Shown: positions 1 to 7,125 of the stretch, one piece after another
Position numbering within the stretch: position 1 is the stretch's first letter
How the letters are laid out: the number at the start of each line of letters is the position of its first letter
NCBI GenBank assembly: GCA_002412705.1
Contig: DHVO01000220.1
Span: 1-24,822 of the forward strand
Direction: 5' to 3'
Origin: Bacteroidales bacterium UBA5206
GTDB taxonomy: Bacteria > Bacteroidota > Bacteroidia > Bacteroidales > Tenuifilaceae
DNA: 24,822 nucleotides
Notes under the pieces: model-generated
Database searches by the model: none
The model's input: the letters and a program-made list of their open reading frames with translations, nothing else
Told to the model about the DNA's origin: nothing
Position numbers and translations under genes: made by a program

Positions 1-738
1 GGCGATACAACGCTTCTGTTTTTACATGGATGGTGCATTGATGGTGCGTATTGGCAGAATCAGGTTGATTACTTCTCAAAATCGTACAACGTTTTTGCCA
101 TTGACCTTCCGGGATTTGGCAAGTCAACGGCCACTAGAACCAGCTGGACTATAGAGGAGTATGCCAATGATGTTGCATCGTTTATTGATGCAATGAGCCT
201 TACAAATGTGGTAATTGTTGGGCACTCTATGGCTGGCGAAATTATGTTGCAAACAGCCCTAAGCAACAATCCAAAGGTGGTTGGCATTGTAGGTGTTGAC
301 AACTTCAAGATAATTGACGTTTCATTTACCCCGGAGCAAATGAAGCAGATGACCGACTTTTTCCCGATGCTCGAAAAGGATTTTAAGACCGCAGCACCAG
401 TATATGCCGATATGATGCTTTTTCACCCCGCAACACCCGCTGATGTGAGGAACAGGGTGAAGGCTGATTTTGCAAATAGCAATCCCGTTATTGCCTATGG
501 AACGTTTATGAACCAAATGCAATACGCCTATACCGATGCGCAAAGGCTAGAGCAGCTTAATTACAAGCTGTACCTAATAAACAGCGATAGCTTTCCAACA
601 AACGAGGCGGGGCTACAGAATCATTGTAAGAGTGGTTCCCATGTTGAGGCAATTTCATCCGCAGGACACTACCCTATGATTGAGAAACCTACTGAGTTTA
701 ATTTGGCGCTAGATAAGGTGCTTGAGGCTATGCGGTAG
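1..738 (+). CDS. alpha/beta hydrolase, 3' part (start outside window)
   Basis: The frame is open from base 1, so the N-terminus lies outside the window; 245 residues are visible. They show an alpha/beta-hydrolase fold: the oxyanion-hole region FLHGW (visible residues 7-11), a DLPGFGKS strand-turn (35-42), the nucleophile elbow GHSMAG with Ser76, a late Asp in LINSD as possible acid, and a C-terminal AGHYPMIEKP segment carrying the likely catalytic His. This Ser-Asp-His layout fits lipase, esterase, haloperoxidase-like and C-C hydrolase families; the substrate cannot be told. No secretion signal can be judged because the start is missing. It ends at TAG, 122 bp before the next gene, with no convincing terminator in between. 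The family is secure, the specificity unknown. Confidence 0.85.
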   Translation, partial: GDTTLLFLHGWCIDGAYWQNQVDYFSKSYNVFAIDLPGFGKSTATRTSWTIEEYANDVASFIDAMSLTNVVIVGHSMAGEIMLQTALSNNPKVVGIVGVDNFKIIDVSFTPEQMKQMTDFFPMLEKDFKTAAPVYADMMLFHPATPADVRNRVKADFANSNPVIAYGTFMNQMQYAYTDAQRLEQLNYKLYLINSDSFPTNEAGLQNHCKSGSHVEAISSAGHYPMIEKPTEFNLALDKVLEAMR

Positions 739-793
739 GCTGCTACTTGTGCTGGGTGTTTATAAGTGTCGTATAAATGTCGTGCTTATGTAG

Positions 794-825
794 TTGCTGT
801 GTTACCTACATTGATGTGATATTTG
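794..825 (+). promoter_or_regulatory. possible Bacteroidota-type promoter for the HTH gene
   Basis: TTG at 794-796 is followed after 21 bases by GATATTTG at 818-825, a partial match to the Bacteroidota -33 TTTG / -7 TAnnTTTG pattern. It lies 35 bp before the start codon at 861. The -7 box is off consensus in its first base, so this is a weak call. Confidence 0.3.
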
Positions 826-860
826 CTGAAACATTTTAAACGTAACAATGGAGGGATACC

Positions 861-1406
861 ATGAAAACAGGTTTGCTAATTAAAGAGCTACGAATAAAGA
901 AGGGGTTAACACAAGAGGAGTTAGCAAACCTTACAGAGCTCAGCGCACGCACTATTCAGCGCATTGAAAACGGCGAAGTAGATCCAAGGGCCTATACCCT
1001 TCAAATGATTGCTAAGGCATTGGAGGTTGATTTTAGCTTGTTTGTAGAAGAGGAAATAGGTGCAGATAAAGAGCTGCAAAAGATAGGCAATGGCAGTTGG
1101 TCTGCACTTATTCATTTAACCGGATTCCTACCCTTAATTTTCCCTACCCTAATACTATGGCGCTCTAGAAAGGATAAAACAAAGGATTTGTTAACCCATT
1201 TTCATGCAGCAGTTACGTTACAACTATGTATTTGGGTAATCTGTCTTATTGGTCTCTGGATATATTGGCGAATTGGCCAACCCATTCCTCTAATAGGAGG
1301 CTTGTTGGTTGGAGGCCTAGTTTCCTTAATAAATGCAGGTCTTGTTATGATGGATAAACCGTTTATAAATCCATTCATTAAAAGAGATGCCGCCGCTCAG
1401 AAATAG
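861..1406 (+). CDS. XRE-family HTH protein with DUF4870-like membrane tail
   Basis: This 181-residue protein has an N-terminal Cro/C1-type helix-turn-helix (about residues 5-60; KGLTQEELANLTELSARTIQ is the two-helix core). The C-terminal half (about 78-172) is hydrophobic with three predicted membrane helices, and its W..LIHLTGFLP...IPLI pattern resembles the DUF4870/Tic20-like family. Such fusions put a DNA-binding domain on a membrane anchor, suggesting a membrane-tethered regulator; its targets are unknown. The start is supported by GGAGGG at 850-855, a clear Shine-Dalgarno-like stretch that is unusual in this window. It stands alone, with 320 non-coding bases after it. Domain calls are from visible motifs; the membrane-tethered role is inference. 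Confidence 0.82.
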   Translation: MKTGLLIKELRIKKGLTQEELANLTELSARTIQRIENGEVDPRAYTLQMIAKALEVDFSLFVEEEIGADKELQKIGNGSWSALIHLTGFLPLIFPTLILWRSRKDKTKDLLTHFHAAVTLQLCIWVICLIGLWIYWRIGQPIPLIGGLLVGGLVSLINAGLVMMDKPFINPFIKRDAAAQK

Positions 1407-1726
1407 AGTACATGTGCTGTCGTTTGGTTTAGACCTTGGTGTAGCCAACGTTGGGTGAAAGGCTGCCCTCGTCCAATTATTTTTGTAAGCTTCTGACTGA
1501 ATCGACCGTTAGTCTTGGTTTCTTAAGATGGACAAACTTTGAGGGGGGATACAAATAGCAAAGGTTTCATGTGGTAATGCAGGCGAAAGAATGGATATCG
1601 TTTTCCTGATGTTAGGAAAATGATAACTTAATTCTTAACGTATTGCGTAATTGGAGCAGCAATTCACATTAGGAATATCCGTTTTGTTTAAATCTAAGTT
1701 CATAACATTAACTAGGATTAAAAAGG
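1407..1726. other. 320-bp non-coding stretch
   Basis: No open reading frame with a recognisable product was found between the HTH gene (+) and the VanZ-like gene (-), which converge here. The only structure I see is the hairpin at 1596-1625. A G-rich run (GAGGGGGGATAC, near 1541) resembles the Shine-Dalgarno context of the HTH gene but is not followed by a start codon. Confidence 0.6.
1596..1625. terminator. 12-bp hairpin in a convergent gap
   Basis: TATCGTTTTCCT (1596-1607) pairs with AGGAAAATGATA (1614-1625) around the 6-base loop GATGTT, with a single G-U wobble. It lies between convergent genes, where it could end transcription from either side. No clean T-run follows on either strand, so a terminator role is tentative. 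Confidence 0.4.
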
Positions 1727-2098
1727 CTAATAGGCTGAAAGAGTGGCTACTCTTTTTGATTGTTTTAAGAATAGGTATCTCAACCCAAAGGCAATTAAGG
1801 TGCCAATGAGTATGGCTATAATGTCCATCAAGTCGAAGGTGGCGCTTTTTACCTCGTATAGCAGAGAGGCTGCTGTAAGTATTGCAATGTATAGTTTTTT
1901 ACTTGCTGATGTGGGGCTAAACGCAATGGTAAACGAGTAGATTACGGGAACGGAGAGCAGGCTTGGGAACGTATCTCCAAGGTGCAAATCGTTAATTGGG
2001 TTGCTGTATATAAATGGCCTGTAGTATGCTTTTAGAATGTAGTGTAAAAAGAATCCAACTAACGATATTGCTGCGGCAGTAAATCTTACTCTATTCAT
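1727..2098 (-). CDS. small integral membrane protein, VanZ-like
   Basis: This 123-residue, very hydrophobic protein has about four membrane segments (roughly 5-22, 45-62, 68-82 and 90-111). The layout resembles VanZ-like proteins: GDTFPSLLSVP after the first helix pair, then LYEV (80-83) and FDLMDIIAILIG (88-99), where VanZ relatives have an E...D..D..A...G pattern. VanZ homologues are linked to teicoplanin resistance in enterococci, but most bacterial members have no known function. It lies 101 bp after the ABC exporter gene on the same strand, so it may be the tail of that operon. No ribosome-binding site is obvious. Family assignment is by pattern only and moderate. Confidence 0.6.
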   Translation of the reverse strand: MNRVRFTAAAISLVGFFLHYILKAYYRPFIYSNPINDLHLGDTFPSLLSVPVIYSFTIAFSPTSASKKLYIAILTAASLLYEVKSATFDLMDIIAILIGTLIAFGLRYLFLKQSKRVATLSAY

Positions 2099-2199
2099 TG
2101 TTTCTTGGCTATTGGATATATTTTGTAATGATGCTAGTTCTTTCCTATTTAATTTTTGATAGATGTTAATTCCAGTGCGAAAATAGCATTATTAAAAAT

Positions 2200-4368
2200 T
2201 TAAATAACAGCTTCGCTCATAACTGGCATTTGCTTTTGCCACATTCTAAAGTATTTTCCTCCGCTTGTGTATAGGGAATTATGTGTGCCTTGTTCAATTA
2301 CATTCCCGTTGTCCATAACAACTATCCTGTCGGCGTTAAGCACTGTGCTTAGCCTGTGAGCAATCATTATTACTGTTTTCCCTTTCTGTTTCATTTCCTG
2401 AATTACCTCCATGAGCGTGTCTTCCGACTCTGTGTCTAGCGCCGATGTAGCCTCATCTAGTATTACTATTTCGGGATTACGGTACATTACCCGTGCAAAA
2501 GCAATTTTCTGACGTTGTCCACCCGATAGCGATGTGCCATTCTCTCCAATATCAGTGGAATAGCCCTCTGGTAGCTGCTCAATGAATTTAGTTAGCCCCA
2601 CTTTTTTGCATATTTCTAACACTCGGTTCATGTCGGGTTCAAACTCGCCAATACTTATGTTTTCGGCAATTGAGCCTTTAAATAGCTCAACTTTTTGTGG
2701 TATTACACCCACGATTTGCCTAAGGCTGTGATTTTCAAATTGGGTGATATCAATATCATTAATGTATATTTTACCGTTGGATATGGGGTAGATGTTTTGG
2801 AGTAAGTGTATAAGCGTTGATTTTCCCGAGCCGCTTTCGCCTACAATTGCGGTAATTTGCCCCTTTTTTATGGTAAGATTAAAGTCCTTAAAAACATCTA
2901 TTCTACTTCCATATCTGAAACTCACGTTCTGAAAAACAATATCCCCAATAAGGTCTTTTGTTAAAGCAACCCTATTCTCTTTTTCTTGCTCAAGATCCAT
3001 TATCTCAAATAGCCTATCGGAAGCAATAAAGGCGTGCTGAATGGATAGATTTACGCCAATAAGGCTATTTAGTGGACCAGAGAAATAGCCAAGAATGGCG
3101 TAGAATGAGAGAAGTTCGCCAACGGTTAGCTTGCTTGTTAGCACAAAGTATGACCCTACCCAAAGCACAATAATGGTAAACAGGCGCGAAATAAAAGTTG
3201 TGGAAAAGGATGTGAATACTGAGTTTAGACCCGATGTGTATCCCGAGTTAAGTAGTTTGATAAAACGGTACTCTGTTTTTGTGTTTGAGAATTCCTCTAT
3301 ACCAAAGCGCTTAATGGTGCCCACAGTATTGATTGATTCTACCAGTTGGCTTTCCAATCTAGCTGCCTCTTCCATTATGCGGCGTTCTGTTTTTTTGTTT
3401 AGCCTGTTTGTTATTGCGTATAGCCCAATGTATATAGGGATAACTGCCAACACAAGAAGTGCCATTTTCCACGAGTAAATAAACATTAGAGCAAAGGAGA
3501 AACCCACTATTAGTACGTTTACAATGAGGCTGATTAGCGTGTTGTTAATAAAACTCCGAATCTTTACTGCATCATTTATTCGCGAAATTATTTCGCCTGT
3601 TTGCATTGTGTCAAAGAATCGTTGAGGGAGCTTTAGCAGGTGTTTGTAGTAGCCAAGTATTAGTTTGGCATCAATTAGTTGTCCTGTTTTTAGGGTGAAA
3701 ATAGTTTGGTATATACCTAAAACTACCTGAACAACAAGAAGAGCAATCATGGCAACGCTCATAATGTTTAAGAGGTTACGATTGCCATTCACAAATACAA
3801 AATCGGTTAGCTTTTGAATGTAAATGGATGTGGATAGTCCTATAATTGAAAAGAATATAGCCCCAACTAGGGCTTGGGTCATTACTGCTCTGTGGGGTTT
3901 AAGTAGCGCAAATAGCCGTGTTATATTTGATACCTTTTCGTTCTTAATTTCGAACCCATCGGATGGAACCATTAGTACAAGAATTCCTGTCCAATCTTTT
4001 GTAAAGTCCTCTTTGCTTCGGCTTTCAATGTTTCCTGTGGCTGGATCCATTACACGCACTCCTTTTTCTGTTGCCTTTATTATAACCACATAGTGTAGTA
4101 GCCCATTGGGTAGGTGAAGGTGTGCTATGGCGGGTGTGGGTATTTTTAGTAATGAGTCGTAGGTCCCCTTTACGCCTTTAGCCATAAAGCCTAACTTCTC
4201 GGCAGCTTCTGTAAGCCCAAGTATATTCGTTCCCTTTTTATCGGTGTTGGCCAGCTGCCTTACCCTTGCAACAGGTAGGTGTAACTTGTAGTGTGCTGCA
4301 ATTGAAGCAATGCATGCAGCACCACAATCCATTATGTCGCGCTGCTTTACTTGAATCCCTTTTCTCAT
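2200..4368 (-). CDS. C39-peptidase ABC exporter (PCAT) for double-glycine peptides
   Basis: This 722-residue protein has three parts. Residues 1-135 are a C39 cysteine peptidase: Gln9, Cys15 in DCGAAC, His92 in LHYVV and Asp108 in MDPATG make a complete oxyanion Gln and Cys-His-Asp set. Residues about 160-440 are a six-helix ABC exporter domain. Residues about 475-715 are the ATPase, with Walker A GESGSGKST (510-518), signature LSGGQ (614-618), Walker B VILDE (635-639) and the switch His671. PCATs cleave after the GG of leader peptides and export the core from the inner membrane. Its start overlaps the stop of the HlyD-type gene by 4 bp (ATGA), indicating translational coupling. The natural substrate here is the small peptide at 6166-6378. 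No catalytic residue is missing. Confidence 0.95.
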   Translation of the reverse strand: MRKGIQVKQRDIMDCGAACIASIAAHYKLHLPVARVRQLANTDKKGTNILGLTEAAEKLGFMAKGVKGTYDSLLKIPTPAIAHLHLPNGLLHYVVIIKATEKGVRVMDPATGNIESRSKEDFTKDWTGILVLMVPSDGFEIKNEKVSNITRLFALLKPHRAVMTQALVGAIFFSIIGLSTSIYIQKLTDFVFVNGNRNLLNIMSVAMIALLVVQVVLGIYQTIFTLKTGQLIDAKLILGYYKHLLKLPQRFFDTMQTGEIISRINDAVKIRSFINNTLISLIVNVLIVGFSFALMFIYSWKMALLVLAVIPIYIGLYAITNRLNKKTERRIMEEAARLESQLVESINTVGTIKRFGIEEFSNTKTEYRFIKLLNSGYTSGLNSVFTSFSTTFISRLFTIIVLWVGSYFVLTSKLTVGELLSFYAILGYFSGPLNSLIGVNLSIQHAFIASDRLFEIMDLEQEKENRVALTKDLIGDIVFQNVSFRYGSRIDVFKDFNLTIKKGQITAIVGESGSGKSTLIHLLQNIYPISNGKIYINDIDITQFENHSLRQIVGVIPQKVELFKGSIAENISIGEFEPDMNRVLEICKKVGLTKFIEQLPEGYSTDIGENGTSLSGGQRQKIAFARVMYRNPEIVILDEATSALDTESEDTLMEVIQEMKQKGKTVIMIAHRLSTVLNADRIVVMDNGNVIEQGTHNSLYTSGGKYFRMWQKQMPVMSEAVI

Positions 4369-5534
4369 TGCGCTGCCTCTATATTTGGATTGTTAGGATT
4401 TAGCCATTCCGATACGTCATCGAATAGCAGCTGAGCCAGTGTGCGTTCTGTGAGTATGAAGTTAACTGTTAGTGTCATCCCCTTTTTTACATTTACCTTT
4501 TTTTCTTCGTATTTCAGTTCAAAGCCGTTGGGCTGGCATAGCACTCGGAATCCGAGCAGTTTGCCGTTTTCAACAGATATGTCATTGGAGATATCTGAAA
4601 CCTTTGCGCTTAGAGTACCCCACCGGTTGGCGTTAAAGGCATCTACCCTAAGTGTTACGTTTTGCCCTGGGTATATAAAGCCAATATCAGCAGGTGAAAC
4701 GTATGCCTCAACCAGTAAACCTTCGGTTGGCGATATGCTACATAGCTTCTGATTTGGGAAAATGGCAGTTTCTGGTTGTAATGGGGTTACGTTCTGCGTA
4801 TAGCCTGTAGCAGGTGCGGTTATAAAGCATTTCTTAAACTCTTTTTGTAGCGCAAGTATCGATTCCCTAAGCGTTAGTATTTGGTTTGCTCCGTTTTGAA
4901 GCTGCGCTTGCCATTGTGCTAGCTGCGATTCAATCAGCTGTTTTTGTTTTAGCGATGAGCTCTCGTAGCGGAATTTAGCTTGCTCAAACTCGCTATCGGC
5001 AATAACTTTGCTTTTATGCAACTTTTGCTGGCGCAGAAACTCTTTTCTAAGCGATAGGACCTCTGCTTGTAGATAGGCCCAGTCGGCCCTTAGCTTTTGA
5101 TGTTCCTGCTGGTACTTTGGCGAAGCAAAGGTGTCGGGAGCTATTACCCTGTCAACAGTGCTTTGGGTAAGAATAACCAAATCCTTTTGTTCTGCTTCAA
5201 CTAGGGCTATTCGGGTGTTTAATAGGCTTATGTTTTGGCTTATCTCATTGGTGTCTATGATTACCAAGGTATCACCATAACCAACCAGCGTGTTCTCCTT
5301 TAGGTTGGTCCGCAAAACCTTTCCGTACATAGCGCTAATGGCATCGCTTTGCCTGTTGGTTGTAGTAATTACACCGCGGCTTTGCACGTTTACATCAACG
5401 GTAATAAAGAAAAACGAAGCGGAAAACGCACATATTGCTAGCAGTAGAATAATGTATATTGCTTGGCTGCGAGAGGAGTGGCGGAGGTGGTGAGGAAGAG
5501 TTAGATTTGAACTATAATGCGATAGTATGTTCAT
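4365..5534 (-). CDS. HlyD-family membrane fusion protein
   Basis: This 389-residue protein has a short cytoplasmic N-terminus, one membrane helix (about 25-45), then a periplasmic part. A lipoyl-like half lies at about 65-90 (GKVLRTNLKENTLVGYGDTL), a long coiled coil at about 95-240, and a beta-barrel and C-terminal region at about 260-370. This is the HlyD/CvaA layout of adaptors that link type I ABC exporters to an outer-membrane channel. It precedes the exporter gene and overlaps it by 4 bp, so the two are surely co-made. No TolC partner sits in this cluster; the TolC-type gene at 16943-18241 belongs to an RND operon, so a channel from elsewhere may be shared. It starts 52 bp after the CPBP gene stop. 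Confidence 0.93.
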   Translation of the reverse strand: MNILSHYSSNLTLPHHLRHSSRSQAIYIILLLAICAFSASFFFITVDVNVQSRGVITTTNRQSDAISAMYGKVLRTNLKENTLVGYGDTLVIIDTNEISQNISLLNTRIALVEAEQKDLVILTQSTVDRVIAPDTFASPKYQQEHQKLRADWAYLQAEVLSLRKEFLRQQKLHKSKVIADSEFEQAKFRYESSSLKQKQLIESQLAQWQAQLQNGANQILTLRESILALQKEFKKCFITAPATGYTQNVTPLQPETAIFPNQKLCSISPTEGLLVEAYVSPADIGFIYPGQNVTLRVDAFNANRWGTLSAKVSDISNDISVENGKLLGFRVLCQPNGFELKYEEKKVNVKKGMTLTVNFILTERTLAQLLFDDVSEWLNPNNPNIEAAQ

Positions 5535-5586
5535 GATTATATTATTGAAATGAACCTGTCAATCCTTTTACTCTTCCTTTATTGTT

Positions 5587-6087
5587 TTATGCAACTGCGT
5601 CTATAGAGAATGCTATGATGTTTTTTATCATATGAACGGCAATGATTAATATAATTGTTTTTTTGTCCGTTTCTATTCTAGCTGTGTATGCAGCCATTAA
5701 TGCTAATCCAGTCGCAAATGCATATATTATATAGTACAGGCTGTACCAATGAATGATTCCAAATAAAAGAGAAGGAATAACAATTATTAACCATTTATTT
5801 CTAAATAAAAAATGAGATTTTTTAAGTATATGATAGGGTATTACTTGGTAAATTATTGTTTCATATATAGGTGCAATTACCACAGCAAAAAGAAACATTA
5901 AGAAAACACCCATTGAATTGATGTTGTTTCGTTCCTTTATATGCATATCGTATATCCCAAATGTAAAGAATGGTAATAAAAATATGAGAGGTAGAATGTA
6001 GGTTAGAACTAGGGTAATTAAGATGAACTTTAATCTACTTGTCCCTTTTATGAAAGAACTGAAATTTGAATAGTAGTTAATGGCCAT
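5587..6087 (-). CDS. CPBP-family membrane protein (putative intramembrane protease/immunity protein)
   Basis: This 166-residue protein has about five membrane helices and three CPBP (CAAX protease and bacteriocin-processing) motifs. Motif 1 is APIYETIIYQ (72-81), where Glu76 fits the first catalytic Glu, but the second Glu of the usual EExxxR is Thr77 and the Arg is Gln81. Motif 2 is FGIIH (109-113) and motif 3 is HMIKN (152-156). The core Glu, His and His/Asn positions are thus kept. Within bacteriocin loci CPBP proteins often act as self-immunity or processing factors, and this gene sits between the precursor peptide and the export genes. The gene is visibly AT-richer than its neighbours, perhaps a sign of transfer. 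The family is fairly sure; the role is inference. Confidence 0.78.
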   Translation of the reverse strand: MAINYYSNFSSFIKGTSRLKFILITLVLTYILPLIFLLPFFTFGIYDMHIKERNNINSMGVFLMFLFAVVIAPIYETIIYQVIPYHILKKSHFLFRNKWLIIVIPSLLFGIIHWYSLYYIIYAFATGLALMAAYTARIETDKKTIILIIAVHMIKNIIAFSIDAVA

Positions 6088-6100
6088 TATTCATAGATTA

Positions 6101-6132
6101 GAAAGGAAAGGCTAATTAAGTCCTTTCCTTTC
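6101..6132 (-). promoter_or_regulatory. perfect 11-bp hairpin between peptide and CPBP genes
   Basis: GAAAGGAAAGG (6101-6111) and CCTTTCCTTTC (6122-6132) form a perfect inverted repeat around a 10-base loop. In the transcript it follows the peptide stop (6166) by about 33 bases and ends 13 bases before the CPBP start codon (6087). No U-run follows, so it is more likely an attenuator, an mRNA 3'-end stabiliser or a translation-control element than a simple terminator. Confidence 0.6.
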
Positions 6133-6165
6133 ATATTAGTAAGAAAAGAAACTATTGTTTGTTAA

Positions 6166-6378
6166 CTAGCGCCTTCCCCAACTTGGGCCAGAATGCTGGT
6201 ATGTACCCTTTCCGCATTCGTTAAAATAGGCTTCCGATATATCCGCAATATGTTCTATGTATTCTTCTGCTAAATACCAAAGAAGGTCTCCTATAGGGTT
6301 TCCTCCTCCATTCAGTAAGACAGACTCCTGTGTGTTCATCTCCTGAACACTCATCGCGTTCAAATCAAAATTTTTCAT
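6166..6378 (-). CDS. double-glycine leader peptide (bacteriocin-like precursor)
   Basis: This 70-residue peptide starts with a leader rich in Asn, Leu, Met, Gln and Glu that ends LLNGG (21-25), the form cleaved by C39 peptidases. Cleavage after Gly25 would release a 45-residue core beginning GNPIGD. The core has an acidic, aromatic, probably amphipathic helix (about 31-52; DLLWYLAEEYIEHIADI), one cysteine (Cys55), and a Gly/Ser/Trp-rich tail ending in two arginines. It lacks the YGNGV motif of pediocin-type bacteriocins, and one Cys rules out an internal disulfide or lanthionine ring built on two Cys. Its place before CPBP, HlyD and PCAT genes makes it the cargo of that exporter. Antimicrobial versus signalling activity cannot be told from sequence. 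Confidence 0.85.
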   Translation of the reverse strand: MKNFDLNAMSVQEMNTQESVLLNGGGNPIGDLLWYLAEEYIEHIADISEAYFNECGKGTYQHSGPSWGRR

Positions 6379-6432
6379 TTTGTTCGTTTTAAAAGGTTAA
6401 TTTTTAGGTTGTTTTTGAATAAATTCTCCGGA

Positions 6433-6452
6433 CGAACTATTCGTAAACGAAG
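6433..6452 (-). promoter_or_regulatory. possible operator upstream of the peptide gene
   Basis: ACGAA (6433-6437) and TTCGT (6441-6445) form a short inverted repeat, with a further ACGAA at 6448-6452. The three half-sites lie about 55-75 bp before the peptide start codon, where a regulator could act. I could not place a convincing -7/-33 promoter here. Weak call. Confidence 0.28.
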
Positions 6453-6512
6453 GTAATCTCAGGTTTGCGTTACTGCAATAGTTTATGTTGCGTACTTTGT
6501 GGCACTTGGGTG

Positions 6513-6881
6513 TTAGTTTGTGGGAGTAAGGGTTTCGTTTTGTAGTAGGGTTAGCTTATCAAGGATTTGTGCAATTTTGTTCTTGTCGGGAATCACCTTC
6601 TCATTATTCGTAAGAAGAATATGGGGCTCTTTACCCGAGTTTATCTCTTCGGCATGTTTTAGGTTGGTAATGGTGCTTCTTCCAATTCTGTGAAATGGGC
6701 TGCTGTTGTAGCATAGTTGCTTCTCAAATTCAACTAGTGGTCTGGAAATGATAAAATGCCCGTTGTTTAGGGTTTTAACTTTTGTGTAGGAGTTGTCTGC
6801 CTCAAGGTAAAGAATATCATCTAGGGTAAACTTCCTTACAATGTTTCGTCCAATTGGTAACAGAATAAAATTTTGTTTCAT
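6513..6881 (-). CDS. LytTR-domain-only DNA-binding regulator
   Basis: Nearly all of this 122-residue protein is one LytTR domain: DDILYLEADNSYTKV (21-35) matches the family start, and FHRIGRSTITNLKHAEEI (63-80) matches its F.R.hrs.ivN core. There is no receiver domain and no membrane segment, so activity is not set by a phosphorylated Asp in this chain. LytTR proteins bind short direct repeats and often control bacteriocin or quorum-sensing peptide loci, as AgrA/ComE relatives do. It is the first gene of the minus-strand peptide export block, 134 bp before the precursor, and it has a large dyad before its own start, which suggests autoregulation. Family call is firm; target genes are inference. 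Confidence 0.88.
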   Translation of the reverse strand: MKQNFILLPIGRNIVRKFTLDDILYLEADNSYTKVKTLNNGHFIISRPLVEFEKQLCYNSSPFHRIGRSTITNLKHAEEINSGKEPHILLTNNEKVIPDKNKIAQILDKLTLLQNETLTPTN

Positions 6882-6904
6882 GGCTAATGGTACACCTAAT
6901 TTAT

Positions 6905-6962
6905 GCCAATACTATTTTGCTCTCTTCAGTATAGCTGAAGGGTTATGCAAGATAATATTGGC
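6905..6962 (-). promoter_or_regulatory. large imperfect dyad in the leader of the LytTR gene
   Basis: Outer arms GCCAATACTATTTTGC (6905-6920) and GCAAGATAATATTGGC (6947-6962) match at 14 of 16 positions. An inner perfect hairpin CTTCAG (6924-6929) / CTGAAG (6935-6940), extendable with one wobble, lies between them. The whole ends 23 bases before the LytTR start codon at 6881. No T-run follows, so a structured 5' leader or an operator dyad is likelier than a terminator for the upstream kinase operon. Confidence 0.55.
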
Positions 6963-7125
6963 TTAAGGTTTAACAGTTGTTTTCACCCATATATTCCATA
7001 AGGTGCCAAAACGTGACATGTTTTTAACAGAAAAAATTATAAAAAAGAATTATTTAGATAGAGTGTAAATAATTGCCGCAGTATAATGATTTATTAATAA
7101 AATGATAATGAATGTATTGCGTTCT

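Noticed and set aside
6166..6378. Pediocin-like (class IIa) bacteriocin
   Set aside because: The core lacks YGNGV and has only one cysteine, so the disulfide of that class cannot form.
6500..6505. TGGCAC on the plus strand as a sigma-54 -24 box
   Set aside because: It has no -12 partner and would point against all genes nearby.
6379..6512. A second precursor peptide gene between the LytTR and peptide genes
   Set aside because: The minus strand of this gap contains no ATG followed by a leader-like frame.
7004..7010. TTGGCAC on the minus strand as a sigma-54 -24 box for the LytTR gene
   Set aside because: No GC occurs at the -12 position at spacing 9, 10 or 11, so only one half of the promoter is present.
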